From: Bacteroidales bacterium
GTDB taxonomy: Bacteria; Bacteroidota; Bacteroidia; Bacteroidales; UBA7960
Direction: 5' to 3'
NCBI GenBank assembly: GCA_003559735.1
Contig: PWKN01000124.1
Location: 1 to 32,922, forward strand
DNA: 32,922 nt
In this document: positions 7,433 to 15,082 of the stretch, piece by piece
Numbering within the stretch: the stretch's first letter is position 1
Layout: each line of letters opens with the position of its first letter
Notes under the pieces: model-generated
The model's input: only the letters and a program-made list of their open reading frames with translations
Told to the model about the DNA's origin: nothing
Database searches by the model: none
Position numbers and translations under genes: made by a program

Positions 7433-9127
7433 ATGCAAAAGCTGATAGAATGTGTTCCCAATTTCAGTGAAGGGAAAGATATGGGTATTATTGACAGGAT
7501 CACCAGCGAGATAGAAGCCGTTGACGGAGTAAAGCTGCTGGATGTTGATCCGGGACGTGCAACCAACCGTACGGTGGTAACCTTTGTGGGAACCCCCGAT
7601 GAAGTGGTCGAAGCGGCTTTCCGGGCTGTAAAAAAGGCGTCGGCGCTGATCGATATGCGCAGGCACAAGGGTGCCCATCCGCGGATGGGAGCCACCGATG
7701 TGTGTCCGCTGGTCCCTGTGGCAAACATATCGATGGAAGAGGTGGTGTCGTATGCACACAAACTTGCCAAACGCATCGGCGACGAGCTGGACATACCGGT
7801 GTATTGCTATGAAAACGCTGCCCTGAAGCCTGACAGGAAAAACCTGGCAAACTGCCGCAGTGGCGAATATGAGGGGATGGCAGACAAGCTGGCACAGCCT
7901 GAATGGAAACCCGACTTCGGTCCTGGTAAGCTGAATGAGCCGGCAGGGGTCACAGCAGTGGGTGCCCGCGATTTCCTGGTGGCATACAATATCAACCTCA
8001 ACACCACCTCCACCCGGCGGGCCAACGCTGTTGCCTTCGATGTGCGCGAAAAAGGACGTGTAAAACGGGAGGGACATCCCCTTACAGGGAAAATTGTTAA
8101 AGACGAAAAAGGTGACCCGGTCCATATTCCCGGAACCTTAAAAGAGGTGAAGGCCATCGGTTGGTTCATAGAAGAATATGGCATCGCACAAATATCGATG
8201 AACCTCACCAACATCAGTGTAACCCCGGTTCACGTGGCCTTTGACGAGGTGTGCGATAAGGCTGCCAAAAGGGGAATGCGTGTAACCGGTTCTGAACTCG
8301 TCGGACTGGTACCATTGAATGCGATTCTCGACGCCGGAAAATATTTCCTGAAAAAGCAACAAAGAAGCCTGGGTGTATCGGAAGAGGAGCTGATCAAAAT
8401 CGCCGTGAAGTCGATGGGACTGGATGAGCTGAAGCCTTTCAACCCGCGCGAAAAGATCATCGAATACATGATTGCCGACGATGAAGACACCAGGCTGGCA
8501 AATATGTCCGTCAGGGATTTTGCCAACGAAACAGCAAGCGAATCTCCAGCCCCCGGCGGTGGCTCAGTGTCGGCCTACGTCGGCGCCCTGGGTGTATCGC
8601 TGGGCACGATGGTGGCAAACCTGTCGTCGCACAAACGCGGATGGGACGAACAATGGGAACAGTTTAGCGTATGGGCCGAAAAAGGACAAGCCATTAAAGA
8701 TGAACTGATGTTCCTTGTTGATGAAGATACCCGGGCATTTAACCGCATCATGGAGGCGTTCGGACTCCCGAAGAAGACGGCTGAAGATAAAAAGGTCCGC
8801 CACCAGGCCATTCAGGAAGCTACAAAATATGCCATCCAGGTACCTTTTCGTATCATGCAAAAAGCATACGAGGCATTGGAGGTATTAGAGGTGATGGCAG
8901 AAAAAGGGAACCCTGCCTCGGTGAGTGATGCCGGAGTGGGTGCACTTTGTGCACGAACTGCAGTTACCGGTGCCTTTATGAACGTAAAGATCAATGCCGC
9001 CGACCTGGAAGACAAAACATACTTTGAAAAAATCCATAAGGAAGGGCTTGAGATCGAAGCATCCGCCCGTCGCAAAGAAGAAGAGATCATCCGGAAGGTG
9101 GAGCAGCTGATGGTGAAAAGTGAATAG
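7433..9127 (+). CDS. ftcD: Glutamate formimidoyltransferase / formimidoyl-THF cyclodeaminase fusion
   Basis: The 564-residue protein joins both activities of histidine catabolism and folate one-carbon recovery. The N-terminal transferase (about 1-330) moves the formimino group from formimino-glutamate to tetrahydrofolate and shows ECVPNFSEG and HKGAHPRMG (78-86), with the family's catalytic histidine at 82. The C-terminal cyclodeaminase (from about 358) releases ammonia to form methenyl-THF and starts with the family-typical SVRDFANETASESPAPGGGS region. The architecture equals the mammalian bifunctional enzyme. No hutH, hutU or hutI is next to it. It converges with trmD, with only 16 nt between the stop codons. 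Confidence 0.96.
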   Translation: MQKLIECVPNFSEGKDMGIIDRITSEIEAVDGVKLLDVDPGRATNRTVVTFVGTPDEVVEAAFRAVKKASALIDMRRHKGAHPRMGATDVCPLVPVANISMEEVVSYAHKLAKRIGDELDIPVYCYENAALKPDRKNLANCRSGEYEGMADKLAQPEWKPDFGPGKLNEPAGVTAVGARDFLVAYNINLNTTSTRRANAVAFDVREKGRVKREGHPLTGKIVKDEKGDPVHIPGTLKEVKAIGWFIEEYGIAQISMNLTNISVTPVHVAFDEVCDKAAKRGMRVTGSELVGLVPLNAILDAGKYFLKKQQRSLGVSEEELIKIAVKSMGLDELKPFNPREKIIEYMIADDEDTRLANMSVRDFANETASESPAPGGGSVSAYVGALGVSLGTMVANLSSHKRGWDEQWEQFSVWAEKGQAIKDELMFLVDEDTRAFNRIMEAFGLPKKTAEDKKVRHQAIQEATKYAIQVPFRIMQKAYEALEVLEVMAEKGNPASVSDAGVGALCARTAVTGAFMNVKINAADLEDKTYFEKIHKEGLEIEASARRKEEEIIRKVEQLMVKSE

Positions 9128-9143
9128 GTCTACGGAAATCGGG

Positions 9144-9821
9144 TCATTCGTCAATCAAACCGGGACGCCGATCCTTTGTGCGCTGCACAGACTGCTCATG
9201 ACGCCATTCGGCAATCTTCAGGTCGTGACCCGACAGCAGGATGTCAGGTACCTTCCAGCCCTTATAATCGGCCGGACGTGTATATACCGGTGGCGACAAT
9301 AACTGGTCCTGGAACGAATCAGACAAGGCAGAGGTTTCATCACCGAGTACGCCCGGGACAAGACGAACCAATGCATCTGTAAGGATGGCCGCCGGCAGTT
9401 CCCCACCCGACAACACGTAATCACCTACCGATATTTCAAGGGTGACCAGGTACTGACGAATACGTTCGTCAATGCCTTTATAATGACCGCACAACAAGAT
9501 CAGGTTGCTGCGTGTAGAGAGGCTGTTTGCCATGGCCTGGTTCAGCAACTCGCCATCGGGAGTCATATAAATGACCTCATCATACGTCCGCTCCGATTTC
9601 AGCATGTTGATGCACCGCTCAATGGGCTCTATCATCATCACCATCCCGGCACCTCCCCCAAAAGGATAGTCATCGACACGCCGGTGCCTGCCGGTGGCAA
9701 AATCACGTATGTCGTGCAAATGAATGTCCGCCAGCCCCTTATCAATGGCTCGCCTGACGATGGAGTGTGAAAAAGGACCTTCAAACATCCCCGGAAATAT
9801 GGTCAGTATGTCTATGCGCAT
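9144..9821 (-). CDS. trmD: tRNA (guanine-37 N1)-methyltransferase
   Basis: TrmD methylates N1 of G37 next to the anticodon and prevents +1 frameshifting. The 225-residue protein shows the trefoil-knot (SPOUT) signatures [24 protein letters not shown], here split as DIRDFATG (about 38-45) and [11 protein letters not shown] (about 50-60), plus [12 protein letters not shown] and [15 protein letters not shown] in the SAM-binding knot. Length is that of the family core. It lies 61 nt downstream of the SDR gene on the same strand, so cotranscription is possible. It has left the usual rpsP-rimM-trmD-rplS cluster, which may itself be worth noting in comparative work. Confidence 0.97.
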   Translation of the reverse strand: MRIDILTIFPGMFEGPFSHSIVRRAIDKGLADIHLHDIRDFATGRHRRVDDYPFGGGAGMVMMIEPIERCINMLKSERTYDEVIYMTPDGELLNQAMANSLSTRSNLILLCGHYKGIDERIRQYLVTLEISVGDYVLSGGELPAAILTDALVRLVPGVLGDETSALSDSFQDQLLSPPVYTRPADYKGWKVPDILLSGHDLKIAEWRHEQSVQRTKDRRPGLIDE

Positions 9822-9882
9822 AACCCGATCAAATATTCACGATATTTTTTCATCAAGACAAAAAAGCAAGAACGCCCTGCTT

Positions 9883-10533
9883 CTACCCCGCCAGGTCAAA
9901 TACTTCACTCGATTCGGCCATGGTTATGCCGCTTTCCTTAACAAATGAACCGTTGACCATTGCCCTGGCCACTGTTGCTGCATGGATGGGACGGTATTTG
10001 CGTGCAATGCGCAAGCGGTTTAACAGCCTCAGCACGCCGGCACCGAGGTTTTCTGCGGGACGGTTCTCATTTCTTTTTCCAGTGAGCATACCCGGACGGA
10101 TTATGACCGTGTGCTGTACCGGCAAGGCACGGATGTCCCTTTCCAGCTCAGCTTTCATTCGCATATAGAAAAAAGGTGACCGGAGTCTTGCTCCGGCAGC
10201 AGATACCAGCACCAGCGTTTTTAGTCCGTTTGCCGCCGCAGCCGATGCCACGCGATACTGGAAGGTATGATCCACCTCATACTGTTGCCGCTTGCCTCCT
10301 GCTTTGGCACGGGTGGTTCCCATGCACAGGAAAAGAATGTCTCCACGTACCAGATCCTTCCAGGTGTGTGGCTCCGAAAAATCAATCAGATGTTCGGTGA
10401 GCTTGTGATGAACAATGCCGGTGGGTCGGCGGACCAATATCAGGACCTTGCCAAAACGATCATCACCGAGCAGCTGATCCAAAAGATGTGAACCCACCAG
10501 TCCGGTCGCACCTGCAATAACCGCTGTTTCCAT
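9883..10533 (-). CDS. Atypical SDR, NAD(P)-binding, HTATIP2/TIP30-like
   Basis: This 216-residue protein starts with the Rossmann dinucleotide motif GATGLVG (8-14) and has a strand-end VSAAGA (110-115) and YMRMK (Tyr123, Lys127), matching the SDR Ser-Tyr-Lys arrangement. The overall pattern resembles the bacterial homologues of HTATIP2/TIP30 in the NAD(P)H-binding atypical SDR group. A longer start at 10581 is in frame, but I prefer 10533 because it puts the Rossmann strand right at the N-terminus as usual. The substrate is unknown. It precedes trmD on the same strand with no evident functional link. Confidence 0.82.
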   Translation of the reverse strand: METAVIAGATGLVGSHLLDQLLGDDRFGKVLILVRRPTGIVHHKLTEHLIDFSEPHTWKDLVRGDILFLCMGTTRAKAGGKRQQYEVDHTFQYRVASAAAANGLKTLVLVSAAGARLRSPFFYMRMKAELERDIRALPVQHTVIIRPGMLTGKRNENRPAENLGAGVLRLLNRLRIARKYRPIHAATVARAMVNGSFVKESGITMAESSEVFDLAG

Positions 10534-10674
10534 TTGTGAATAGTATGTTGTTACTAACTGAACCTGTATAACCGTCGTCAAAAACGCAAACCTTACTGCA
10601 CAACCATAAACCCGGACACTACAGATCAGACGTCCGGCTTCATGGACAAATACTGATTATTCACGCTTGCCGTG

Positions 10675-12315
10675 CTAAAGCTCAAGGTGCCGCAACCCTT
10701 GCTTAAACATAACATCCACTGGTATGTCTGCATTGTTGATCCGGTCAATGTCCCTTTGCAGTGTTTCAGGCATGGTGCCGTCTTGCCTGATCAGGTTCTG
10801 TGCGGACTGGTAATCGCCGTCACCCTGTATGGTAATGAGTTTTTCCACTGCCTTCTCCACGGCGTTTCGCATATTGTCGAAATCAACCTTGTAGGTATTG
10901 GTCTCCTCGCAACGGGCAAAGGCCTCTTCACGGGCAAAGAAGTTGAACCTTATCATCCCGGCCGTTCCATGTGCTCCCGCTGTACCAAAACGGCTTGACC
11001 GCATTACACTTGCAAAAGAGGTTACGTAAGCCTGCCTGAGCTCTTCTTCAGTAAGCGCTCCCATTTCATGCAGCTGTGTAATGAGGAAAAGGGCCATCAG
11101 GTCGGAAACAGTGGCATCAATCACTCCGTGGTATTCACGAAGCGCATCGCGAACAGGACCCTGACCGGTAACCGTGTTGGAAATACCCAGTCCGCCAGCA
11201 ATTTCGTGAAAGGCGGTGAGTCGAAAAAATGCATCAAAACCTACATAATCGCGCTGGTCTTCATGGATCTTCATATCACCAATGGGCTTCAGTATTTTAT
11301 CAAACTTTGCTTCCATCACATTGACCAGCTGCATGCTTCGTGTTCCCATCTTACGCTGAACTTCAGGATCATGCGGAAGATGAAGTGCAATGATCTTCGG
11401 TCCTGCATTACAATGACCAGCATAATAGATGGCTTCGTATACACCAATATCGGAATGATCGCCCGGTACTTCCTGTTTATACCTGTCGGGCACAGGCAGC
11501 CTTTCCTGCAGGTCTGGCACCATATCGACATACCGGCGAAGGACTTTACTGCGTTCGTGATCCTTGATTAGAATATAGGCACTGTGGGCTGCCTTATGAC
11601 CGAACTTACGGTCCTCACCGGTATCAAACGGTCTCAGTATCAAATCGATATTGTTGTCACGCATCTGCATCCAGGCCATATCGCTCTCCCTGTAGTCGTC
11701 CGACAAAAAAGCCTCTGCAAGCTCCTCAAGGTAATTGGCAAATGGTTTGTATTCGGACAATAACGTGGCTTTCTGAAGCAATCGCACGATTTCTTCATTC
11801 TGTGCGGCAAACGCATCGGCATAGGGTATCGATACAAGCGAACCATCAGCCGTACGGCGGATCATGGTATACGGACTACGTTTGTCGGGATCATCCCACT
11901 CATTGAACTCATCGCGCTCCATATCGGGCGGGTAAAAATTGGCACCGAGCGGCTTATCATCAAATCCGGCAACAAAAGGTGTATGCCCTTCAAGCCTTCC
12001 CCAGGGACCATAGTTTATTCTGGCATAGTCGCGGGCGTAGGGTTCATCAATGTAATCCATCAGCTGATCGCGCGAGCCGTAGGACTGTATCCAGAAAATG
12101 TCGTCCACAACGTCGGCCGCAGATATCAGCAAAGGGATCATGTCCCGCTCCTGCTCACTCAGTTGCGAAAGATCGGCGGTGAGAACGACTTCCTCATACT
12201 GTGCAATACGCTGACGCAACTGCTCCTGGTACTCGGTGTCTGCCGGCTGGCAGGAATAAAAAAGAAAGGATAGGAAAATAACGGAAATAAAGAAAGCGCT
12301 GAAACGTACCATCAT
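10675..12315 (-). CDS. M49-like (DPP III-type) lipoprotein, zinc site lost
   Basis: The 546-residue precursor has a lipoprotein signal peptide (hydrophobic 5-20, cleavage expected before Cys22 in FYSC). It aligns by motif with the Bacteroidota short form of peptidase family M49 (dipeptidyl-peptidase III-like): NYGPWGRL (about 101-108), LPVPDRYK (273-280), the active-site region from 365, and RFGTAGAHGTAG (442-453). The active-site helix reads HEIAGG (370-375): glycine occupies both places where a second zinc histidine would be in HExxH or HExxxH. The EECRAE-like segment with the third zinc ligand reads DATVSD (400-405). The reading frame is intact, so this looks like a maintained pseudoenzyme, not a decayed gene. 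Probable location is the periplasmic or outer-membrane surface. Confidence 0.8.
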   Translation of the reverse strand: MMVRFSAFFISVIFLSFLFYSCQPADTEYQEQLRQRIAQYEEVVLTADLSQLSEQERDMIPLLISAADVVDDIFWIQSYGSRDQLMDYIDEPYARDYARINYGPWGRLEGHTPFVAGFDDKPLGANFYPPDMERDEFNEWDDPDKRSPYTMIRRTADGSLVSIPYADAFAAQNEEIVRLLQKATLLSEYKPFANYLEELAEAFLSDDYRESDMAWMQMRDNNIDLILRPFDTGEDRKFGHKAAHSAYILIKDHERSKVLRRYVDMVPDLQERLPVPDRYKQEVPGDHSDIGVYEAIYYAGHCNAGPKIIALHLPHDPEVQRKMGTRSMQLVNVMEAKFDKILKPIGDMKIHEDQRDYVGFDAFFRLTAFHEIAGGLGISNTVTGQGPVRDALREYHGVIDATVSDLMALFLITQLHEMGALTEEELRQAYVTSFASVMRSSRFGTAGAHGTAGMIRFNFFAREEAFARCEETNTYKVDFDNMRNAVEKAVEKLITIQGDGDYQSAQNLIRQDGTMPETLQRDIDRINNADIPVDVMFKQGLRHLEL

Positions 12316-12375
12316 GTTTGATTTTAATTTTTATCTGTTTTGCATAACCAGGTCAATCGCTGATTATCATTTTTT

Positions 12376-12406
12376 CAAAATTACAAAAAACCGGCGACCA
12401 GGCAAA
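12376..12406 (-). promoter_or_regulatory. Promoter of the M49-like lipoprotein gene
   Basis: On the minus strand, TTTG (12406 to 12403) and TAATTTTG (12383 to 12376) are 19 nt apart, a full match to the Bacteroidota consensus. The predicted start of transcription is near 12370, about 55 nt before the start codon. The rest of the 303-nt divergent gap (12316-12618), apart from the guaD promoter, shows nothing I can name. Confidence 0.72.
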
Positions 12407-12561
12407 CCCTTTATTGCAAATCTTCAAGGATTTAAGAAAATTAAACAGTTTGCCTGCACGGGCATGACCCCATTCCGTAAACTAATTTGTTGTGCTTTGC
12501 CACATATACTCCGCCAGGGCAATAATCACCCGTTTTTGTGTCCGCACAGACCGCCGCCTCA

Positions 12562-12590
12562 TTTGAGAGAAAAAATTTTCCGTACTTTTG
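12562..12590 (+). promoter_or_regulatory. guaD promoter, Bacteroidota type
   Basis: TTTG at 12562-12565 and TACTTTTG at 12583-12590 are 17 nt apart. Transcription would begin near 12597, only about 20 nt before the ATG at 12619. This supports that start over an in-frame upstream ATG at 12538, which would lie ahead of the promoter. Confidence 0.75.
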
Positions 12591-12618
12591 TTTTAGGATA
12601 TCAAACACCCAATTCCTT

Positions 12619-13095
12619 ATGTGCACAGAACACAAAAAATTCATACAGGAAACCGTTCGTATGGCCGCTGAAAATGTTGACACCGGATTGGGGGGGCCTT
12701 TTGGCGCCATCATTGTAAAAGATGGCACCATCATCGGCAGGGGGGTGAACCGCGTTACAGGCAACAACGATCCCACAGCCCATGCTGAAGTAATGGCCAT
12801 TCGCCAGGCATGCCGGAACATCAACAACTTCTGCCTGGATGACACTACGATCTATACCAGCTGCGAACCTTGTCCGATGTGCCTGGCTGCAATTTACTGG
12901 GCACGGATCGGCGGCATATATTTCGCCTCCACCAATGCCGATGCGGCAAAAGCGGGATTCGACGATTCGTACATTTACAGGGAAATACCGCTCCCACTGG
13001 AAAAAAGAGCCATCCCCATCAGCCAGATCGATTGTCCGGATGGCTTCATGCCATTCAAGAAGTGGATGGAAATGGAAAACAAGACCAAATACTGA
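12619..13095 (+). CDS. guaD: Guanine deaminase, cytidine-deaminase fold
   Basis: The 158-residue protein matches the small zinc-dependent GuaD type of Bacillus subtilis, not the large amidohydrolase type. It hydrolyses guanine to xanthine and ammonia. Zinc ligands are His55 in TAHAEV and Cys85 and Cys88 in EPCPMC, with Glu57 as proton shuttle. Family-specific stretches are GLGGPFGAIIVKDG (23-36), IYWAR (92-96) and AGFDDSYIYREI (112-123). A TadA assignment is less likely because these stretches and the C-terminal KTKY tail are those of GuaD. It sits 52 nt upstream of a purine nucleoside phosphorylase gene on the same strand, giving a two-step guanosine-to-xanthine module. Confidence 0.93.
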   Translation: MCTEHKKFIQETVRMAAENVDTGLGGPFGAIIVKDGTIIGRGVNRVTGNNDPTAHAEVMAIRQACRNINNFCLDDTTIYTSCEPCPMCLAAIYWARIGGIYFASTNADAAKAGFDDSYIYREIPLPLEKRAIPISQIDCPDGFMPFKKWMEMENKTKY

Positions 13096-13147
13096 GTCCG
13101 GCAATTTGTATTATCTTCGCATAATCATTTTAAACCCCTGTATCGTT

Positions 13148-13969
13148 ATGATGGATAAATTGACTGAAACGGCAGCCTGGCTGAAAGAAAAAACCCGTAT
13201 AACGCCTGAAACAGGAATTGTACTGGGTAGTGGACTTGGCAGACTGGCAGATGAAATAGAGGTCAGCCACCGCATAATGTATAATGAGATCCCCAACTTT
13301 GAGGCATCAACCGTGGAGGGGCACGAGGGGAACCTGATATTTGGCGTGCTGGGAGGCAAACAGGTGGTGGCCATGCAGGGACGTTTCCATTATTATGAGG
13401 GCTACCCGATGGAAAAAGTCACTTTCCCGGTGCGTGTGATGCGCCTGCTGGGTGCCCATACCCTTTTTGTTTCGAATGCGGCAGGCGGACTGAATCCTGC
13501 TTTTGAGGTGGGCGACCTTATGATCATCCGTGACCATATCAATATGTTCCCTGAAAACCCTTTGCGCGGACCAAATGTCGATGAGCTGGGGACACGATTT
13601 CCCGAAATGAGCGAGACCTATTGCCGGAAACTCATCAAAAAAGCCAAAGAAATTGCCTCGCAACATAAGATCAGGTTCCAGTCGGGGGTCTATATAGGAA
13701 GCCCCGGACCCACCCTCGAAACCCCGGCCGAATACCGGATGTTCCGCATACTGGGTGCTGATGCCACCGGCATGTCAACCGTTCCTGAAGTCATTACCGC
13801 CCGCCACGCCGGAATGAGGGTCTTTGGCATTTCGGTAATTACCAACCTGGCAGAACCTTCCGAAAAGGACAAGCCAACTACCCATGAAACCGTCAAGCAT
13901 GAAGCCGGTATTGCCACCGCCAGCATGACCCTTATCTTTAAAGAACTCATCGCATCTTTGGGACAATAA
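13148..13969 (+). CDS. punA: Purine nucleoside phosphorylase, trimeric class
   Basis: The 273-residue enzyme splits inosine or guanosine with phosphate into the free base and ribose 1-phosphate. It shows the phosphate-binding loop GSGLG (27-31), EGHEG (57-61), QGRFHYYEGY (77-86), NAAGGLNP and the base-binding part ATGMSTVPEV followed by SVITNLA. The Asn in the last motif and the Glu of LETPAE are the pair that give 6-oxopurine specificity in this family. The reading frame extends further upstream inside guaD, but the ATG at 13148 gives the normal family N-terminus; the adjacent ATG at 13151 is equally possible. It follows guaD closely and is probably in its operon. Confidence 0.95.
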   Translation: MMDKLTETAAWLKEKTRITPETGIVLGSGLGRLADEIEVSHRIMYNEIPNFEASTVEGHEGNLIFGVLGGKQVVAMQGRFHYYEGYPMEKVTFPVRVMRLLGAHTLFVSNAAGGLNPAFEVGDLMIIRDHINMFPENPLRGPNVDELGTRFPEMSETYCRKLIKKAKEIASQHKIRFQSGVYIGSPGPTLETPAEYRMFRILGADATGMSTVPEVITARHAGMRVFGISVITNLAEPSEKDKPTTHETVKHEAGIATASMTLIFKELIASLGQ

Positions 13970-14087
13970 GCTGCTGAAACGGAACGACAATGGTATTTTT
14001 AAAAACCGCAGTTTTATCTGGTCGCAAAGGTTCTTTGTCTGGTACTGGAATAATGACTTTGAATTTGCAGGAGGGGGTGCACTGTTG

Positions 14088-14894
14088 CTATTTTGTCTGC
14101 TTCCTGTGAATAATACTGGATACATCTTCCCGCAAGCGATTTACCTGGCGTACAAGCTCCTGCTGTGACGTGTCGCCGTCGGGCATTTCACTGCTGATAT
14201 AATTGACAAACTTCCATACTTCACGCACGTCATTTATATGCACGTCATAAGGCTCATACACCGGGTTCAGCGAATGAAGCCTGAGCGTGCCGTCTTTCCT
14301 TAAACGGTTCTCCACTACCTTGAATACCACCCCGTCGTCAAGGGTGTGGATCACATAAGCGTGCCGGTCACGTATCAGATGCCAGTTCTGCAAAAACTCA
14401 CAAGTAACCCACGAACCATCAGGGATGGGCAACATGCTGTCGCCCGACACCTGGAAGCTGCGGTATTTCTTCTGCCGCGATAAAAACGGCATCTGGAAGA
14501 CCGGCAACACCCTGATAAACTCCGGATCAGCAAAACCGGACCGGTAACCGGCCTTCGCCTTCTCCGAAACCATCTCAATGTTCTCCTCGTTCTCACGATC
14601 AACCGTTGTGGCCAACACCCGCAACTTGCTTCCGGTAAGGAATACATCATACCCCCTTTCAAGCTGCGACAGCTGACTCTCAGCCAAACTTCCCAGGTCT
14701 GTCTTTATCAGGGTATCAACAGACACATTGAAATAACGCGAAAAAGCCACCAGGGTGTCCAACCCGGGCTGAGCCACCCCATTCTCATAACCGCTCAGCG
14801 TGGGGCGCTTCAAACCAAGCGCAACAGCCACATCGTCCTGGGTGCGGCCCCGGCGCTTGCGCAATAACTTGATATTGGATCCAAAATGTCCCAT
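14088..14894 (-). CDS. Cro/CI-type repressor with self-cleaving S24 domain
   Basis: The 268-residue protein has an N-terminal helix-turn-helix (about 6-62, TQDDVAVALGLKRPTLSGYE region) and a C-terminal S24 peptidase domain like LexA and phage CI. The S24 serine is Ser153 in SGDSM and the general-base lysine is probably Lys192 in VFKVVEN. An Ala115-Gly116 bond in KAKAGY is placed as the expected autocleavage site. By analogy with LexA/CI, cleavage after DNA damage would inactivate the repressor. It is transcribed away from the Y-family polymerase / DnaE operon and shares its control region, so it is probably the regulator of that operon. A short, probably coiled C-terminal tail (about 240-265) follows the S24 domain. 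Confidence 0.88.
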   Translation of the reverse strand: MGHFGSNIKLLRKRRGRTQDDVAVALGLKRPTLSGYENGVAQPGLDTLVAFSRYFNVSVDTLIKTDLGSLAESQLSQLERGYDVFLTGSKLRVLATTVDRENEENIEMVSEKAKAGYRSGFADPEFIRVLPVFQMPFLSRQKKYRSFQVSGDSMLPIPDGSWVTCEFLQNWHLIRDRHAYVIHTLDDGVVFKVVENRLRKDGTLRLHSLNPVYEPYDVHINDVREVWKFVNYISSEMPDGDTSQQELVRQVNRLREDVSSIIHRKQTK

Positions 14895-14990
14895 ACAAAC
14901 ACATAGCCTTTAATAAGGTACACGGCAGACAATGAACGAATGACAATCCCATTGCCCTCTTTTTTTGTCCGCCAAACGAACAATTCAATT

Positions 14991-15040
14991 TTTTTGATTA
15001 TATTATAAGCATATTTTTGATCATATTTTAATCAAAAATA
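14991..15040. promoter_or_regulatory. Candidate operator and promoter of the polymerase operon
   Basis: The 14-mer TTTTTGATyATATT occurs at 14991 and 15014, 23 bp apart on the same face of the helix. A third, inverted copy (ATCAAAAATA, 15031-15040) makes a perfect dyad with the second: TATTTTTGAT (15012-15021) and ATCAAAAATA around a 9-nt spacer. The dyad overlaps a Bacteroidota -7 box TATTTTTG (15012-15019); the nearest TTTG (14993-14996) is 15 nt upstream, slightly short. Placement suggests that the divergent Cro/CI-like protein binds here and blocks the promoter. Binding is inferred, and AT-richness makes chance dyads more likely. Confidence 0.5.
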
Positions 15041-15082
15041 CAAAATCTTTTGAACATACAAGCGAAAAATGATGTTTTTTTT

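Noticed and set aside
10534-10581. Upstream in-frame start for the SDR gene
   Set aside because: It adds 16 residues ahead of the Rossmann strand; the start at 10533 gives the usual N-terminus.
10612-10637. CCGGAC/GTCCGG inverted repeat as a terminator of the lipoprotein gene
   Set aside because: The stem is 6 bp, the loop is 14 nt and no T-run follows, so it is too weak to call.
12538-12618. Upstream in-frame start for guaD
   Set aside because: A consensus promoter (12562-12590) lies after this ATG, and the extra 27 residues have no counterpart in the GuaD family.
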